A DNA stretch of 64,000 bases from Nageia nagi (GCA_050084985.1 JBITNC010000001.1:39618001-39682000), one strand, 5' to 3'; shown: positions 1 through 13,489, numbered from the stretch's first letter. The notes: generated by a model from the sequence alone, not told the origin. Numbers and translations: made by a program.

Positions 1-1860
1 AGTTCCTCTAAAAGGGGAGAATAATGAAGAAAAATATATGATGGATTACCAACTTGAAGACCAGTCATATGGAGTGGAGATGGGTCTTACAAATACTATT
101 TTGGAATTACATTTTGAAAAATAAGTTGGAGTTATACATTAGCTTGAAGATTGTTAAAAAAATATAAATTATTATTTTAAGAAAGATTTCCTAAATTTTA
201 AAGCAAAACTAGTTGTGCATATGGAGGAATGTTGGACTAAAGATCATTATTCAAGAATGGAAGATGATTAGTTTGAAAATACTAATTTTGATGTTGAAGA
301 TGCAATGCTCATGAAAGAGTATTGTGTTAAAGATGAAAAGGAATATGGTTATCTTGTAAAACCAATTTTGAATATTGCAGAAGAATATCTCATAATGGAG
401 TATTTGTTTGGATACCATAGGATGAATATATGCTTTACAAAATAAATTTTGAATATGCTCTTGTTGAGAAGACCATGGTTTATGTATTGTAGGATTATTT
501 ATCAAATTTTATTGATGAAAATGATTTAAAATTTGTTTGCACTATTCTTGATTTTTTTCTTGAGAAAGTAAATAATAAAGATTATTTTATTAAAGAGGCA
601 TACATTCATGATCCTCTTGTAATGACAATATGGACTAATTTTTTAAATATTATGGAACTTGAAAATTGTTTTCAAGAGGAAATATATGGAGCTTATGGAA
701 TTGAGAATTATTTTGTGAAAATTGATTAAGATTAATTTGTAGAAGCAATGTATGGAGTATTTTGAATGATTTTTATGTTTTAGGGGTAGCTTTGAACTAT
801 CTAAAAGATGTTTGTTTTGTTTAAATAGCACCAAAGTGTGCATTTAAAATAAAAGATAAAAATCTAGTTGTATATGAAGATGAAGAATCTTGTTTGTGTG
901 AAGAATATCATAGAATCACTCTTGCTATGAAGGATAATATTTTTGTAGCACTAATAGTAAATAATAATAAACATTTGTAGCAATATGGCACAAGGGACTC
1001 TACTCCATCCTACAGAAGTGAAGGTGATGATTTTTGTAATTTTTTTCATTTTTTGATGAGTTGATTATCGTAGGTATGAGTTTTCATTTAGTGGGAATTT
1101 TTGATACTATTTTGTTGAATAAATTTATGAAAAATGTTGGATGCCTTACAAAGGCATCATTAGGGGGCTAGTTTTGTGAAAAAAAATTAAAATTTGATTT
1201 ATGTGATAAGTAATTGGTGCAAAATTATTTTGAACAATAATATGATCTTGAAGAGCTCCATTTGAAGGGGTATTTTAAAGAAGTTGAAGATAGGTGTTTT
1301 ATGCTTAAGGACCATCCATCATTGCTAAGTGTGGTTAGTCATATCATGGATGATTTGAGTATGAAGGACAATCATTTATTGGCTATACATTCTTTTTGAA
1401 GAGCATTTTTTTTGGTCAAAGAGCAATTTTTACAAGTTACATTTGTAGTGAGTCAATTTTAGGCCACTACATTTTGTATTATTTGTGTGAAAGTGTATGA
1501 AATTGTATTGTGGTTTGATGAGATGCTTTAGTTTATAAATTGCTCATTTGGAGCATGGTTTGATATTGGTGATCATAACTTTATTTTCTCATGCAGCACC
1601 TTTGTGAATAACATGAGTTTTTATGAAGAGGATATTTTTTATAAAAGAGGATTTTATCATCAAAAGGTACTTATGTTTTACTTGTAGGAGATAGAAAGCA
1701 TTTTGAAGGAAAATCCTCATGAAGAGTTTAAGATGATGCACAACAAAAGCATGGTGGGTGCCAGCCAAATTTTCTTAACTTTCACATTTTTTATTACAAA
1801 ATTGAAAGAGACATAAAAAGGCTCTTTTAATCGATTTATGATGCTTCAAAAATTTATTCC
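1..1860 (+). pseudogene. Unassigned degenerate coding relic, probably from a retroelement
   Basis: Several plus-strand stretches read like protein but shift frame. Around 520-720 there is an acidic, Phe/Ile-rich stretch containing FFLEKVNNKDYF and EIYGAYGIENYF. Around 860-1030 there is a stretch with EDEESCLCEEYH followed by YGTRDSTPSYRSEGDD. Around 1240-1380 and 1560-1860 similar text continues, ending in a stretch with FNRFMMLQKFIPESF. It is followed at about 1872 by a short purine-rich run (aagggggat) that resembles the polypurine tract before a 3' LTR. I do not recognise the family. The position before such a tract suggests the 3' part of an LTR element, but the frames are too broken for any claim of function. 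Confidence 0.3.
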
Positions 1861-2540
1861 TGAGTCCTTTTAGCATCAAGGGGGATAATTTTAGAACTTG
1901 AGCTCAATTGAATACCATTCAAAGTGAAAGATCAAATTAATTCTCTATTAACTAGACTTATTAAACATATCAGTAATCTTTAGGAAGGCATAACTTTTTG
2001 TAGATATATCCAATTGATTTAATTATTTTTGCATTGGATAGCCCACAAATATACCTTTCTAATTAGTATATGTATACCTATATTTTCTAAATATTTGACT
2101 ATCATATTGATCATTTTTCTATAAATTTTCTATTCTCTACCTAGAAATATGGTCCCAACCACATTTCATCAATCCCAAACATGGAAGCCACCATGTTTCA
2201 TACCAAATACAACTATGTTTCACTAAACATGACCACATTTTAGTATTGTCCTTTTTGGACATTACACTTTGCATAGTTTTGTGTTTCCTCATATTTTTCA
2301 TATTCTAGCTATTATATTTTCTTTAGGATGTTATGTATTTAGTTATTAGCTTACTCATTTAATTAGGTTAATTGGGTTGGATTATATTGTATTTTTAGTA
2401 TGTAACTTTGTATGAGATGCCAAGTGAGTGTGGTGTGTTAGATTAGGATTCCTAATAAAATTATATTTCAAATTATAACTATTTGATTCTACTATTAATT
2501 ATATATAGTTCCATTATGATATTTATCCATTATTGAATAT
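1861..2540. other. Non-coding AT-rich stretch, possible LTR remnant
   Basis: No coding signal on either strand. The stretch starts at a purine-rich run near 1872-1886 and ends where the minus-strand Gypsy relic begins, which is where a 3' LTR of the preceding relic would lie. No second copy exists in the window, so this is not proved. Confidence 0.25.
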
Positions 2541-4400
2541 TGATTAATATATAAATGTTTGAGTTTATTGAATCTATTCATATTCTTCATACATTCTATG
2601 AAATCTAGTTTCAAGGTTTGGGCAACTTTGAATGACATGATAATGTTAATAGCCCTAGGATGCAATTACACAACCTTCTCCCATTCACCCATAATGACAT
2701 GTAAAAAGGATGAAATAGAGTAATCTTTTATTGATCTATATAAATATATTTACCAATGTTTCATTTACTCATTAGCAAGTTCACATATGTTTTAGCAAGT
2801 TTGATAACATCTAAGTAACTCCATTGCTTGAGGGTCATTTTGCATGATTTACAAAGTACAAAATCTGATAATTTTCTTTGATAGATATTATACAATATTG
2901 TACTTTAATATGGAAGGTTCCTTCTTATTTTTCTCTATCTAAACTTCCTTTGACTTTGTTAGCATCTTATCCTATGATTGAGACTAAGTCTTTATTTGAG
3001 ATCTTATTATCATGGTATAACATTTTGAGGGTTCTTCATTCTCCAAAAAGAAAGAATTAATTTCATTTTCATTGTCTTCTTATGTAGAGCTAGGTTCCCC
3101 TTGTTACAATTGATAATTTCTTCCTAGTAAAGTTGTAGTAAAGCCATTTTTTAAGATCATTTCTCACAACATATTCATGGAAACATAACTATTTGGATCA
3201 TATTCAAACTTGTAAAAGTTATAGTAAGTATTTGGAGAAGAGGATTTAGATTTTTCCAATGGAATTGGGACCATTTTATTTTTTTCTTTATTATCTCCTC
3301 ATTTTTATTCTAAAATTTTCCAAAACATTTATGACATCAGTACCCTTGTTCAGTGTTTCATATATGTTGAATTGTTACATTTTATAGTTTCCTCAATCTT
3401 ATTCTCAACTTATTTTCTCTAAGCTACATTCTTTTTTTCATATTTATTTATTAGCTCACGATTCCCTTTATTATATTCAAAGGTTTTCATATCTTAATCT
3501 TTCTTGAGGCTATCATAAATTCCTCATGTTGAATTGCTTTTCTTGTGGCTTCATAAAAGGATGTAATTTTAGAATATGTGACCATATATGCTAAATTAGG
3601 ATCAAGTCCATTAATAAAAAAGGTATTTATTTAATTATTTAATTGCAAATTTATTGAAATCTTATAGAATAAATTTTTAAAATGATTAATAAATTTTAGT
3701 ACAAATTCTCTCTTTCTTCTTGATATGTGAAAGCTCATTGATTAATTATGTTCCAAGAAACTTGATTTTAAATATAGCCATGAATGCATATGAAAAATTA
3801 TCCCAACTACTAATATAACCAATTGATAGTGAATTATACTACTATAATACCCCATAAATGAAAGTTCTAATGAACATCCACATAGCCACATCTTCATGTT
3901 CAATCCCAAAAACTTCACAAAAAGTGTTAAAACTTTCAAGATGTTCTTTTGTGATAATTTTTTATCATTATCCTACAAAAATAAGTATATTTTTGGTATC
4001 CTTAGGAATTTTATGCCTTTATCTTGATAAATTTAAAGATCCTACATTAGTCTTCCATGGTATCTTCCACTGTATCAATGGTCTTTACACTTCTTTAACT
4101 ATTTTGGGTATTTTTGCATTTCTGTATAAGTCACAAGGGATTGCTTCCTCAACTTATTTAAGGAAAACACTCTATAAAGGAGGAGTCCTTGTTTCAAGTA
4201 TAGAAAACCCCCAGTCTCTAATTATTTAATATTTTTAAAGTCTTTGTAAATGTATTTTAAATTCACAAGGATTGATGGTCCAATATTCTTCATCTAATAT
4301 CCCACTTCTTTGAGATGTCCTCCTTAATGGAATTGTTAATTTGAAGAAAGATCTTGAATTTTAGTTAGCTTATAAAGGCTTCAAATTTTTCTCAAATATG
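2540..4400 (-). pseudogene. Ty3/Gypsy gag-protease remnant
   Basis: The minus strand encodes a broken retrotransposon Gag followed by an eroded aspartic protease. The gag capsid region is readable in patches: KEHLESFNTFCEVFGIEHED near 3955-3870, WDNFSYAFMAIFKIKFLGT near 3800-3745, and FINGLDPNLAYMV plus ITSFYEATRKAIQHEEFM near 3640-3510. These match the usual order of the plant retrotransposon gag domain (capsid, then a linker rich in Glu and Lys). Near 2685-2540 the frame gives NGRRLCNCIL and then FKVAQTLKLDF, the flanks of a Gypsy protease. The DSGA active site that belongs between them is destroyed. RT and integrase are not found downstream, so the piece is truncated. At least four frameshifts are needed, so it is dead. 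Confidence 0.65.
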
Positions 4401-7015
4401 GAGGTGTTGATTGCAATAAATGATCTTATGTAGTAATAACAAATATAACCTATATTCCACAAAATATTCTTTATCTTCTTTTAAGTCACTATATGAAGGA
4501 AAGCCTCTTAAACCAAATTTCTTTGAAATAATGATTTGTTCTTCTTTATTTCTATTCTTTATGGCCATTGATATAGTTTCATATATATTCAGAAAAGTAA
4601 GAAGTCTATCCTAAATACTTGATTCATTTTTTATTGTTCTAAAGGTAATTGCCTTTCAACACTTCTATGCCATGTTTTCTCCCTCATAATGTCATAAATT
4701 TTAGATATGTATTCTAAGGCTATCAACCTTTGAATGGAAAAATTCAATTTATTACCTTTTCTTGACAAGGGAATAGATAATTGAATTTGATTTATTTCTA
4801 CTAGTAAAATAAACTTAGTATTATAATCAATAATGAACTTATTTCTAATTCCCCTTCTAATGTTGAATGATATCTTCTTGATTTAATAATATGTTCAAAA
4901 ATATATATGTTTGTAACTCTCCTTTATATCTCTAAATTTTCTTTATTTCTAAGTGTCATAAAGTAAATTATTCTTCTGAATCCTTGACTTATGTGTTACT
5001 ACAAGGGAGGAAGATGTATATATTTAGCTCTCTTTAACACCTTATTTAATCAATTGATAGTATGTCAAGCAATGACTACTTTAAGAAATGAGTTTTACAC
5101 TTGACATCAGAATAGATTCTTCTAGGGTCAATTTCCCAAAATTCACCTTCTAATTATAAATTCCTTTGAATAATGGTTCTCAAAGGACTTACCAACTTAG
5201 ATGGTAATATCAAATATATTTAATAAAATTAGCAAGACTTTAACTCCTTCTAAATGATGTTGATAAATCAAATATGAATGGATTTTTTCTAATGGTAAGA
5301 TGAAATTTTATTTGTAATTTATATAATCTACTCCTTCTTCTTCTTTTTCATTATAATCACTATATTCTATAGGGAAACCACCAAATCCAAAGTCTCTTTG
5401 GGCAAAATGTTTTCATTCTTTTCTTATTCTTCTATAGCCTTTAGTGAAACACCTCATCTAATTTGAAAAAGGTAAGTATCTCTCTTGATCACTTGGTTTC
5501 TTTATTATTCTTCTATGGATAAATTTCTCTCTTTTCACTCTTATGATATAATCTCAAAAAAGGACTTGGTGTTTAATGTTGATTCTTTTATAGTTGTATA
5601 AAGCTTTTTGATCCCAATTATCATAGAAGTTTGTGAAGAAAGTTGAATTAGATTATTTTAAATAGGTAAGAATAATTTAATTTTGAAATCAATAATATCC
5701 TCTTTTTTTATTCAATGTAATAACCTACATTTTTTAGTACTTATTCTTCGAAAATGCCTTGAGGTTCAATTGAAATTTTGTATTTTAGAGATCACTTCAC
5801 TCTAGAATAACTTTTGAGAAAGAATCTTCTTATTTTTTTTATTTTCATTTTGTTGTGCAAGAGTTATATACCTACATTTTTCTCTTTTTAAGGCTTCTAT
5901 TTCACTTTGTGCTATAATATTGAAGATATATTCGTTGAAAAATAAATTCTTGTTCCTAATTTGTTCTTGAGTTCTTTTAACATGGAAGTTATATGAAGCA
6001 TGGTATGTTTTAGTATAAGGTTCAAAAGATACCATAATTCTTCACCATACTTTATTCTCCTAATCTAAGTCTCTTTTAAAAAAGGATTAAATTCTAATGA
6101 TTTTTTTGCACTTAGAAAACTTTCCAATTGACTAATTGTTTGAGACGCTAGCCTAATTTACCTTAGCCAAAAATGTAGTTCTTGAATTTCTTCCCTAGTA
6201 AAGTCGCAAATTTTGTTAATTATTTTTCTTGTCAAGGAGAAAAAGGGTACAACAAGGATATATGATCCTCCTTTTTAATGAGGTGGTCCTCAAAATAGTA
6301 ACTTGGTATTTCAACTATCTTTTGAGGTATAAAGGACTTGATTTATTCTTCTCATCACTTTCTTATACTTAGATTAAGTGTTCATTCCATACATTTTAAT
6401 CAAGTAAATAACCACTTAAGTTTATAACTTATATGAAATATTATTGCTAAGTCACCCAAGACATAAGATAAGTAAATATATATGCATTTTACTCACTTTA
6501 TCCTTAGTTTTTTTTACCTCAAGAAATATGATTACTTATTTTTTAAAGTGAATTTCAATACTGCAAGGCTTGTATAACACTTCATTCTTCTTTTACAAGC
6601 TTAATTACATAAGGATTTTCAAGTTTACAAAAAAAATCATATTCAATATTTGAAAATAAACTAATGTACATACTTGTAATCCATTTTTTACCTCAAATAT
6701 ATCTCATAAGAATAAGCAAACAAAAACCATGATGTAAAGAAAACTTGTAACTGCTTGTAAGCTTATCTATTACATTTTAGAATCTAGAGTCCCTTACAAA
6801 TGAATTTTTATCTCCTTTTTATAACAATAATAGGTAATTATGTTTATATTAAACCCTAACTAAATTTTCAAAACCCTAAATACCTTGCTATGAAACCCTA
6901 ATTACAACTTCTACCAAAATAAACTAAGCTAAAAATAAATTGATAAAAAATAATCAAAGTATAGAAAAAAAGAACTCAAAAATATTTGAACTCTAGAAAT
7001 TAAAGGAAATAATTT
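4401..7015. other. Non-coding stretch upstream of the Gypsy gag relic
   Basis: Mostly AT-rich sequence without a recognisable product. A 77-codon minus-strand frame at 5802-6035 has Lys/Glu-rich composition but no known motif. The section around 6840-6920 contains several 'aaccctaa'-like pieces, common in plant LTR and intergenic DNA. It could hold the leader and LTR of the minus-strand Gypsy relic, but no second LTR copy is in the window. Confidence 0.3.
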
Positions 7016-7019
7016 TTTT

Positions 7020-10000
7020 TCAGGCCCCTTAATTATGATCTACAACAAAAATTGGAACTTTGCTAGGTATCTAATATTGATATTATTTGTGCCACTTTTT
7101 CATTAATATCACCTCTTGATAATTGCAAAGCCCTATCATGTTCCTCTATGAAATCATGATATTGGCATATCATTTGAGCATCAACCCAATTATCCAATTG
7201 TTTATGAACCATTTTAATATATATTGAATAGGTTAAGAACTATATGTATGATGCTAAGGTACTTGCATTCTAAGTGGTTACTATATCCTTGTTCTTTAAT
7301 GTTCCATTTAGAAGTTTAGTTAGTTTCTACTTTACATTATCCTTACTATTCCATTCACCATCTTATCTAAGGAATTCAATTTTCAATATATAAATTATGT
7401 TTTTCACTTCTTCATAAATCTCCAATCCCTTATCCTTAAGGATGTTACTTCTAGATTTTGCATCAATTAAAAAATCATAGAGAAAAAAGAATTCTTTATG
7501 AAATCCCAAAATTTATAAATTAGTAGCATTCTCATGCTCTATTCCCATGACTATGTTTATCTCTAACACCCTTTTATCAGATAGGGAGTTGATATCTACT
7601 TCAACCTTTTCCATTTAAAAACTAATTGCATATAAATATAAAAAATCATGAAAAATATTTATAAATAATCTAATGAATTTATCTATCAATTTATCGATAT
7701 GAGTCTCTAGCTTACAACTTCTTTTAAACTTGAGTTTCAAATATTCATTATTTGTGGCTAATTCCTCAAATTAGTGTAAAGTTATATTCATCTTTTTCAT
7801 GTCCTTTTTTAATCAAGATAATACTTCTTCCTTATCCTAATCTATCTCCTTAATATTTGTAGTCCCCTAATCAATAATATATGCATTTATCTCAATTTCC
7901 ATTAGTCCCACATCATATTAATAATTGCTAACATTAATTTATCTCTTATATTTGGTCTTTCACACATCAGTGGTAACTTTTTTCACTTGCATTTTTCCTT
8001 TTTAAATTCAATCATGATATCCACTTATTGGTGTACCAATTGTGATTGATCTAGGGCATCTACATTTTCCTCTTTTTTATCACTATTGATCTCTTCACAA
8101 TCTTTTTAAATAGGAATCCATATCTATATTTTTCAAAAAAATTGGATGAGCTAAGTTGCTCTAGAGAGCTCACATCTTCTACTTAAATTATATTTATTTA
8201 TTTACTATGATTAATCATGTTCATCTTATCTTATTTTCTTTCTTCTTTCTCCATTCTCTTCTCCATCTTCATCATTGTTATCTTTGTCATTAGGCTTTGA
8301 AGTTTTCCTAGTTGATAATTTGTCTAAGCTAGTTACCTTTTGAGGAGTGGCACCTTTATTACTCTTTGTTCTTGTTTAAAATTTATTTTTGGAATGATAT
8401 GGTCCCTTCATGGCTTATTTATTGGGTATATCCTAAATGACTTCATATTCTTGATGGTAATCAACCTTTAGCATTTAATAAGAATAATTATTGAGCATGT
8501 ACAATCCTTACGGTACTATTATGGGAGTAGTTAAATTCTAATTATTTTTCCTTTATCCTTTGAATTAGTTATGTTCACAAAGGTTTCCTCCTCCTCACCT
8601 TGAATTTTGTAATATTCTTCTTCTTTATCAAATTCTTCAACATTCTCTTTGCCATTTTATTTATCATAATTTTCATCATTCTCTTCATCCTCACTTCTAT
8701 TCCTTCACTTATTTTCATCATCTTGCTTTTTTTATTGATTGGATATATATGAGGAATTACTACCACTCAAAGATGGTGACCATCCTCCTAGGGTATTTCC
8801 TCTACTAATTTCTCTAACTTCTGGTTGGATTTGAAGATTCTTAATAGGTTTCTCCTCATATTCTCTTAGGATTTGTATATTAGGAGTTGGTGTGTTACAT
8901 TTGATAGTTTGTAGTACATCAATTTATGACATGGATATGAACTAATTGAATTTTTTCTAATCTATGAGCTCCTTTATGTTTTAATCCTTGATTTTGTTTT
9001 CTTTGGGAGGATCTCTTTACTCTTATCCTTTTTCTTTTTGGAGTGATTCTCCCTTTCTTCTTTGGTAATCTGCTAAGAAATATTTTGAATTTCAAATTTG
9101 AAGAGAATATTTTTATAGCTTTCAATGATTCCCAATGAATAATGTTAATATAATATTGAAATTTTTAACAATATTTATCAACATCTCTAATGGGATCATA
9201 GTGAGTTTTCAATTCATGGAACACTAGAACATATTGCTCCATTTCTTCTTTAATTGTTTGAGCCTCTAGCTAATTTTTATAGAAATAATAGGTGCAAGCA
9301 AGTGGAATTTTGATGAACCTTTATTTCTTCTCCTTCATAAATTTCTTATGAAAATAAAATGCCTATTTAACACACTTAAACAATATCATTTTGTTGTAGA
9401 TATATTGAGCTAATTTTAATGGAGGTACATTGGCACTATACACCTTAACATATGAAGTTTCACAATATTCCAAAATAAATCTACATATGCCTTCAATAAT
9501 GCTACCCCATATTATGTATTTCTATGAACTTGATCATCTTCCTTAAGTTCCTTGTAAATGGCATACTTTCAATCATTGTTCCTCATACAAATGTGATTCA
9601 TTTTTTCTTATTTATACTATTTAGGATATACCATATAAATAGCAACCTTATTGTTAAGGACTAACTATTTTATTCCATGATATTTTTATTATATTATTCC
9701 CTTTCAAAAATAGATAAATGAGGTATGATACATGATATAACTCTTTGATTTTGCATACTTTTGTTAATTATGCAATTATTCCATCATTGATAACATAAGT
9801 CCATCAAATGTTCTTTCCTCTCCTAATGGCACAAAGAAAACCAAATAAATATTTCTCTAATCCAATATCTATATATTTTCCCATCACCCTACATAATAAG
9901 CTTATGGCCTTATTTTTGGTATATTATAATAAACACTTCTAATATTTCATTACTACTTGATGTGCTAGGCCATGATGTTCAAGCCTCATCCATGAATGGA

Positions 10001-10660
10001 CAAGATCACTAGGTTGATTCTTGGTGTAGTGTTTCTCTAACTCTTTATTATAATATTCTTTCATGAAAAATGATACCTCTATTTCACTAAGGAATCAAAA
10101 ACATGATCCCTTCCTTTGTAAACTAACATATAATATTTCTTTCATTGTATTTTAGAACTCTATTCTCAAATTATGTATGATGGGCCACCTCTAAGACCAT
10201 CTCATGAAAATTAACTACAAATGATGTCATTATTGATTTGAACAATCTAGAAGAATGCAATGGATCCTTTTCTCTCACTTACTTGGGAATTTTATTTTTA
10301 TATTGGAGCATTTTAATGGGATTTGTATGGTTCCAATTTGGATCATGGATATCATGCAATCTATCATAATAGTGGGCTCTTCTCTTGTGGGAACCTTCTT
10401 TACTCATTTCTATGAAATTTTTCTTAGTTAATTGAATATATGCATCCTCCTCCCTCTTTTATTTACACATCCTATGAAAAAAGATGATAAATTGTCATTA
10501 TCCATCATTTCAAACTTGCTTGATTTCAAAACTTAACTGAGAAATGATACTCTATAATTTTTGTAAAAATTAACTTCCATGTTAATGTTTAGAGTATGCA
10601 TTTCTTATCAAGAAGAAAGATGCTACCCAATTATTCAAAATCCTTTTGTGATGAAAGATG
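7020..10660 (-). pseudogene. Long degenerate ORF of unknown family
   Basis: Minus-strand reading from 10660 downwards gives long readable stretches joined by frameshifts. Landmarks are HKRRAHYYDRLHDIHDPNW (near 10395-10340), EVSFFMKEYYNKELEKHYT (near 10080-10020), SWMRLEHHGLAH (near 9996-9960), YAIYKELKEDDQVHRNT (near 9565-9515) and YSANVPPLKLAQYIYNKM (near 9450-9390). Next comes a very basic stretch at 9125-8919 containing RLPKKKGRITPKRKRIRVKR, which suggests nucleic-acid binding or nuclear targeting. From 8770 to about 7020 the composition becomes Lys/Met/Ile-rich, with coiled-coil-like text. The size and layout (globular N-terminal part, basic linker, charged tail) fit a retroelement ORF1/Gag-like protein or a transposon accessory protein. 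I do not recognise it and assign no function. Confidence 0.4.
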
Positions 10661-10671
10661 TGATCATGTAA

Positions 10672-10704
<33 letters not shown>

Positions 10705-10722
10705 TATTATTATTATTATTAT
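10672..10722. repeat. Palindromic AAT/ATT microsatellite
   Basis: About ten AAT units run directly into about seven ATT units, so the whole block is self-complementary and could form a long hairpin. No terminal inverted repeat of a MITE is obvious on the flanks. Confidence 0.9.
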
Positions 10723-11254
10723 ACTTATAATTTTTTTATGAATTTTTTATTTTATCAAAAACAAAGAAAATATTTCTAGACACTCATCTTATGGAAACAT
10801 AAAACATTTATTGTTCAAAAATTAGATGGTATAATAAGCTATTGGGGGGCCTCATACTATAGGTGATGGCTTGTATAGATGGGATAATGGAATGAATTCA
10901 AGTGGATACATGGAATAAAATCAATGATTAAGGGTTATTAGGGTTTTCATAGTAGATGAGGCTAAAACATGTTAGTCAGGTAAAAAGGAAAAGCAAGGTG
11001 AGTGGGAAATACCATTGATAGATGAGGTGCATATTATTTTTCACAAGCTCCTTACTTTTTGTGACATCCTCAACTATATTTTATCTTATCTTTATTTTTC
11101 CTTTAGTGGGTTGATTACAATGATTCATATTTTTCAAGCTATAATTTCCACCAAAAAGTGGATATCAAGTATACTAAAATGAATTGAAACCATCTAAAAA
11201 ATTTCTACAAAGGAGAGATACTTGAAGATCTACTAAATTTATTGATAAGATGGA

Positions 11255-11375
11255 AAATATTGCTACCTTAATTATGTTTTCTACATTTTTATTTGACAAG
11301 ATGCATCATGTAAATATAGTTTCATGGTCTGCAATGATTGTATGATATGCATAAAATATATTTTTAGAGAAAAGA
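11255..11375 (+). pseudogene. Pentatricopeptide repeat (PPR) gene scrap
   Basis: One frame reads FLFDKMHHVNIVSWSAMI followed by a stop and YA. This closely matches the plant PLS-type PPR repeat (LFDKM..RNVVSWNAMI.GYA). PPR proteins bind organellar RNA. Only about one repeat can be read. It lies just upstream of a Copia RT relic on the same strand, so it may be a captured gene scrap or an older gene fragment into which the element inserted. Confidence 0.5.
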
Positions 11376-11494
11376 CCTAAGACTATCAAGGTACCATTGA
11401 AAATCACCAATAAAAACTTAAAAAATGGATGGTTTAAAACTACCCCATCAAAATTGTCTCAAATTAGCTACCCCTAAAGCTATTTTTTGGTCTA

Positions 11495-12895
11495 GTGAGA
11501 ATTTCCAAGTGGAAAGAAGGACATTAGATGGAAATGGGTATTCAAAATAAAGTACAAAATTGGTTGAACACTATAATGCCTAACTTGTTTCCAAAGGATA
11601 TGCATATGAGGAAGGTATTAACTATGAGGATATATTTTCTCCCACAACCAAGATGAATGGTATTAAAATTACTTTTTCAATGGCTACAAACTTTGGCTAG
11701 AAATTCCATCAAATGGATGTGAAGAACACCTTACTAAATAGAGAGTTAGAGTTAGAGTTCTACATGCAATAAACTAAAAGGTTTGTGATTGATCTATCAA
11801 AGGAAAAGTGTATAGATTAATCAAATCTTTGTATGATTTTGAATAGGCTCCAAGAGCCTCATATACTAAAATTGATGAGTATTTACTACAACATGGTTTC
11901 AATAGTAATCCATATGATCTTAACCTCTACCTTTGAACAACATGCTGGGATTATCATATTTGTAATATATGTCAATAATTTGGTTATCATAGGCAACATT
12001 GAGTTGATCATATCTTGCAAAGATGACCTCAAAAGATCATCTAACATAACTAACTTTGGTTTACTTCACTACTATCTAGATTAGAGGTCTAGTAGATGCA
12101 AGATTGAATATTTATTTAATATATGAAGTACAATAAGAGGTTTTTGGAGATATTCAAGATGATTAATTACCAAAAAATTCCATATCAATTAAACCTAGTT
12201 AATATTAATCATGCCAAAAATTTTCTCCATCTATAAATGTAACTCTCTATCATTAATTGATTAGAGGGTTAATTTACCTATAGGTCAAATATTTGCTATA
12301 TTGTTAGTTATGTTTTATTATTTATGCATTAACTAAAGAAGGTACACTATACCATGACAAAGCATATTCTTAAACACATTCATGGCACTAATAGTTATGG
12401 AATGAAGTATAACAAGAATGATAAGTTCATCTTATCTAGATACATAGATTAGATTATAGATGATCCTTGGATGATAGGAGATTGATGTAAATATATGTGT
12501 TCTTTCTTGGATATGGACCAATTTTATGGAGTAGTAGAGAGTGTAGAATCACATGCAATATATCATAGATTTGAAATATCATGTTGTAGTTGATGCTATT
12601 TGTGAAGCAGTATGGTTACATCACATTTTGATAAACATTGGAATTTCATGGAAATAGCCTAAAATTTTACACTATGATAATCATAGTGTACTAAATATGA
12701 TTTTCAATCTTATTTTTCATGAGTGCACCAAACACATTGAAATAGGATTGCATTTCATTCATGACCATGTTTCACTACACAACATTTAGCTTTGCTACAT
12801 TTCCAAAAAAGAGAAAATTACTAATATCTTCACCAAATATCTTATTAGTGAAAATTTGAATACTTTTGAAGCTTCCTCTAATGTTCTCTAAATAC
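11495..12895 (+). pseudogene. Ty1/Copia reverse transcriptase-RNase H relic
   Basis: Plus-strand frames give the standard Copia RT series: WKWVFKIKYK near 11533, VSKGYAYEEGINYEDIFSPT near 11590-11645, FHQMDVKNTLLNRELELEFY near 11705-11765, and IDEYLLQHGF (Ile-Asp-Glu, near 11873). Next come VNNLVIIG (position of the YVDD box, here VN in place of VDD, near 11970) and LKRSSNITNFGLLHYYLD. The RNase H end is readable at 12580-12840: VVDAICEAVWLHHILINIG, LHYDNHSVLN and KEKITNIFTKYL. Gag, protease and integrase are not seen upstream, where a PPR scrap lies instead. Loss of the YVDD aspartates and many stops show it is inactive. Confidence 0.85.
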
Positions 12896-12905
12896 CTAAT
12901 GTATT

Positions 12906-13150
12906 ATGGGGGTTTTTAGAAATAACACATTAGGTTACCTAAATTGGATACTTTAGTTGTCTAGGAATATAAAGACTATTTAATAAATACATTAGTATTT
13001 TTTATTAATGTTTAGTCTATTAAATATTTAGGGTTTCCTATTCCATTATTCTATGAAAATGTAATTGCCAAGTACTCTTATATTTATACCCTTAATTCCA
13101 TTAATGTAAATTTTTGATACCTAAATTTGATCCCCATAAGATGGCCCACT
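12906..13150 (+). repeat. Probable 3' LTR start of the Copia relic
   Basis: A purine-rich run (tattatggggg) follows the end of the Copia pol relic. After it comes sequence of LTR style, with a TATA-like cttatatttata near 13078. The partner LTR is absent, so the ends are guesses. Confidence 0.3.
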
Positions 13151-13489
13151 TAGGTGTTTTATTATATATACATCTTTAATTATACTTTATCATATTTTAC
13201 CTTATTATCATATATTTCTCAAGTTGTGTTCTTAGTTTTATGTTAGGTACATGAGGATGACTTCAATATTATTACAAGGGTTAAATTGGTGGATATCACA
13301 CCTATATAATGTAATTATCTCTAACAAGAGGAAAGCATGATCAAGATTACATCTCGATAGTCAATACCATACTCTTGGGTGTTTCTAAATACTGACTATT
13401 GATATTGAAATCTTGTTACCACTCAAGCAATATTTTTCATCCATTTCCATAATCATATGATTGGATTGACTTATTTACATCTCTATTAT

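Noticed and set aside
3858-4229. A 123-codon plus-strand open frame
   Set aside because: It lies opposite the minus-strand Gypsy gag relic, whose text is recognisable; the plus-strand product has no motif.
6840-6920. Telomere-like aaccctaa pieces
   Set aside because: Only scattered single units, not a tandem array; such pieces are common in plant LTRs and introns.
8575-9125. Basic and Lys/Met-rich frames as separate small genes
   Set aside because: They are parts of the longer minus-strand relic at 7020-10660, continuous in style and orientation.
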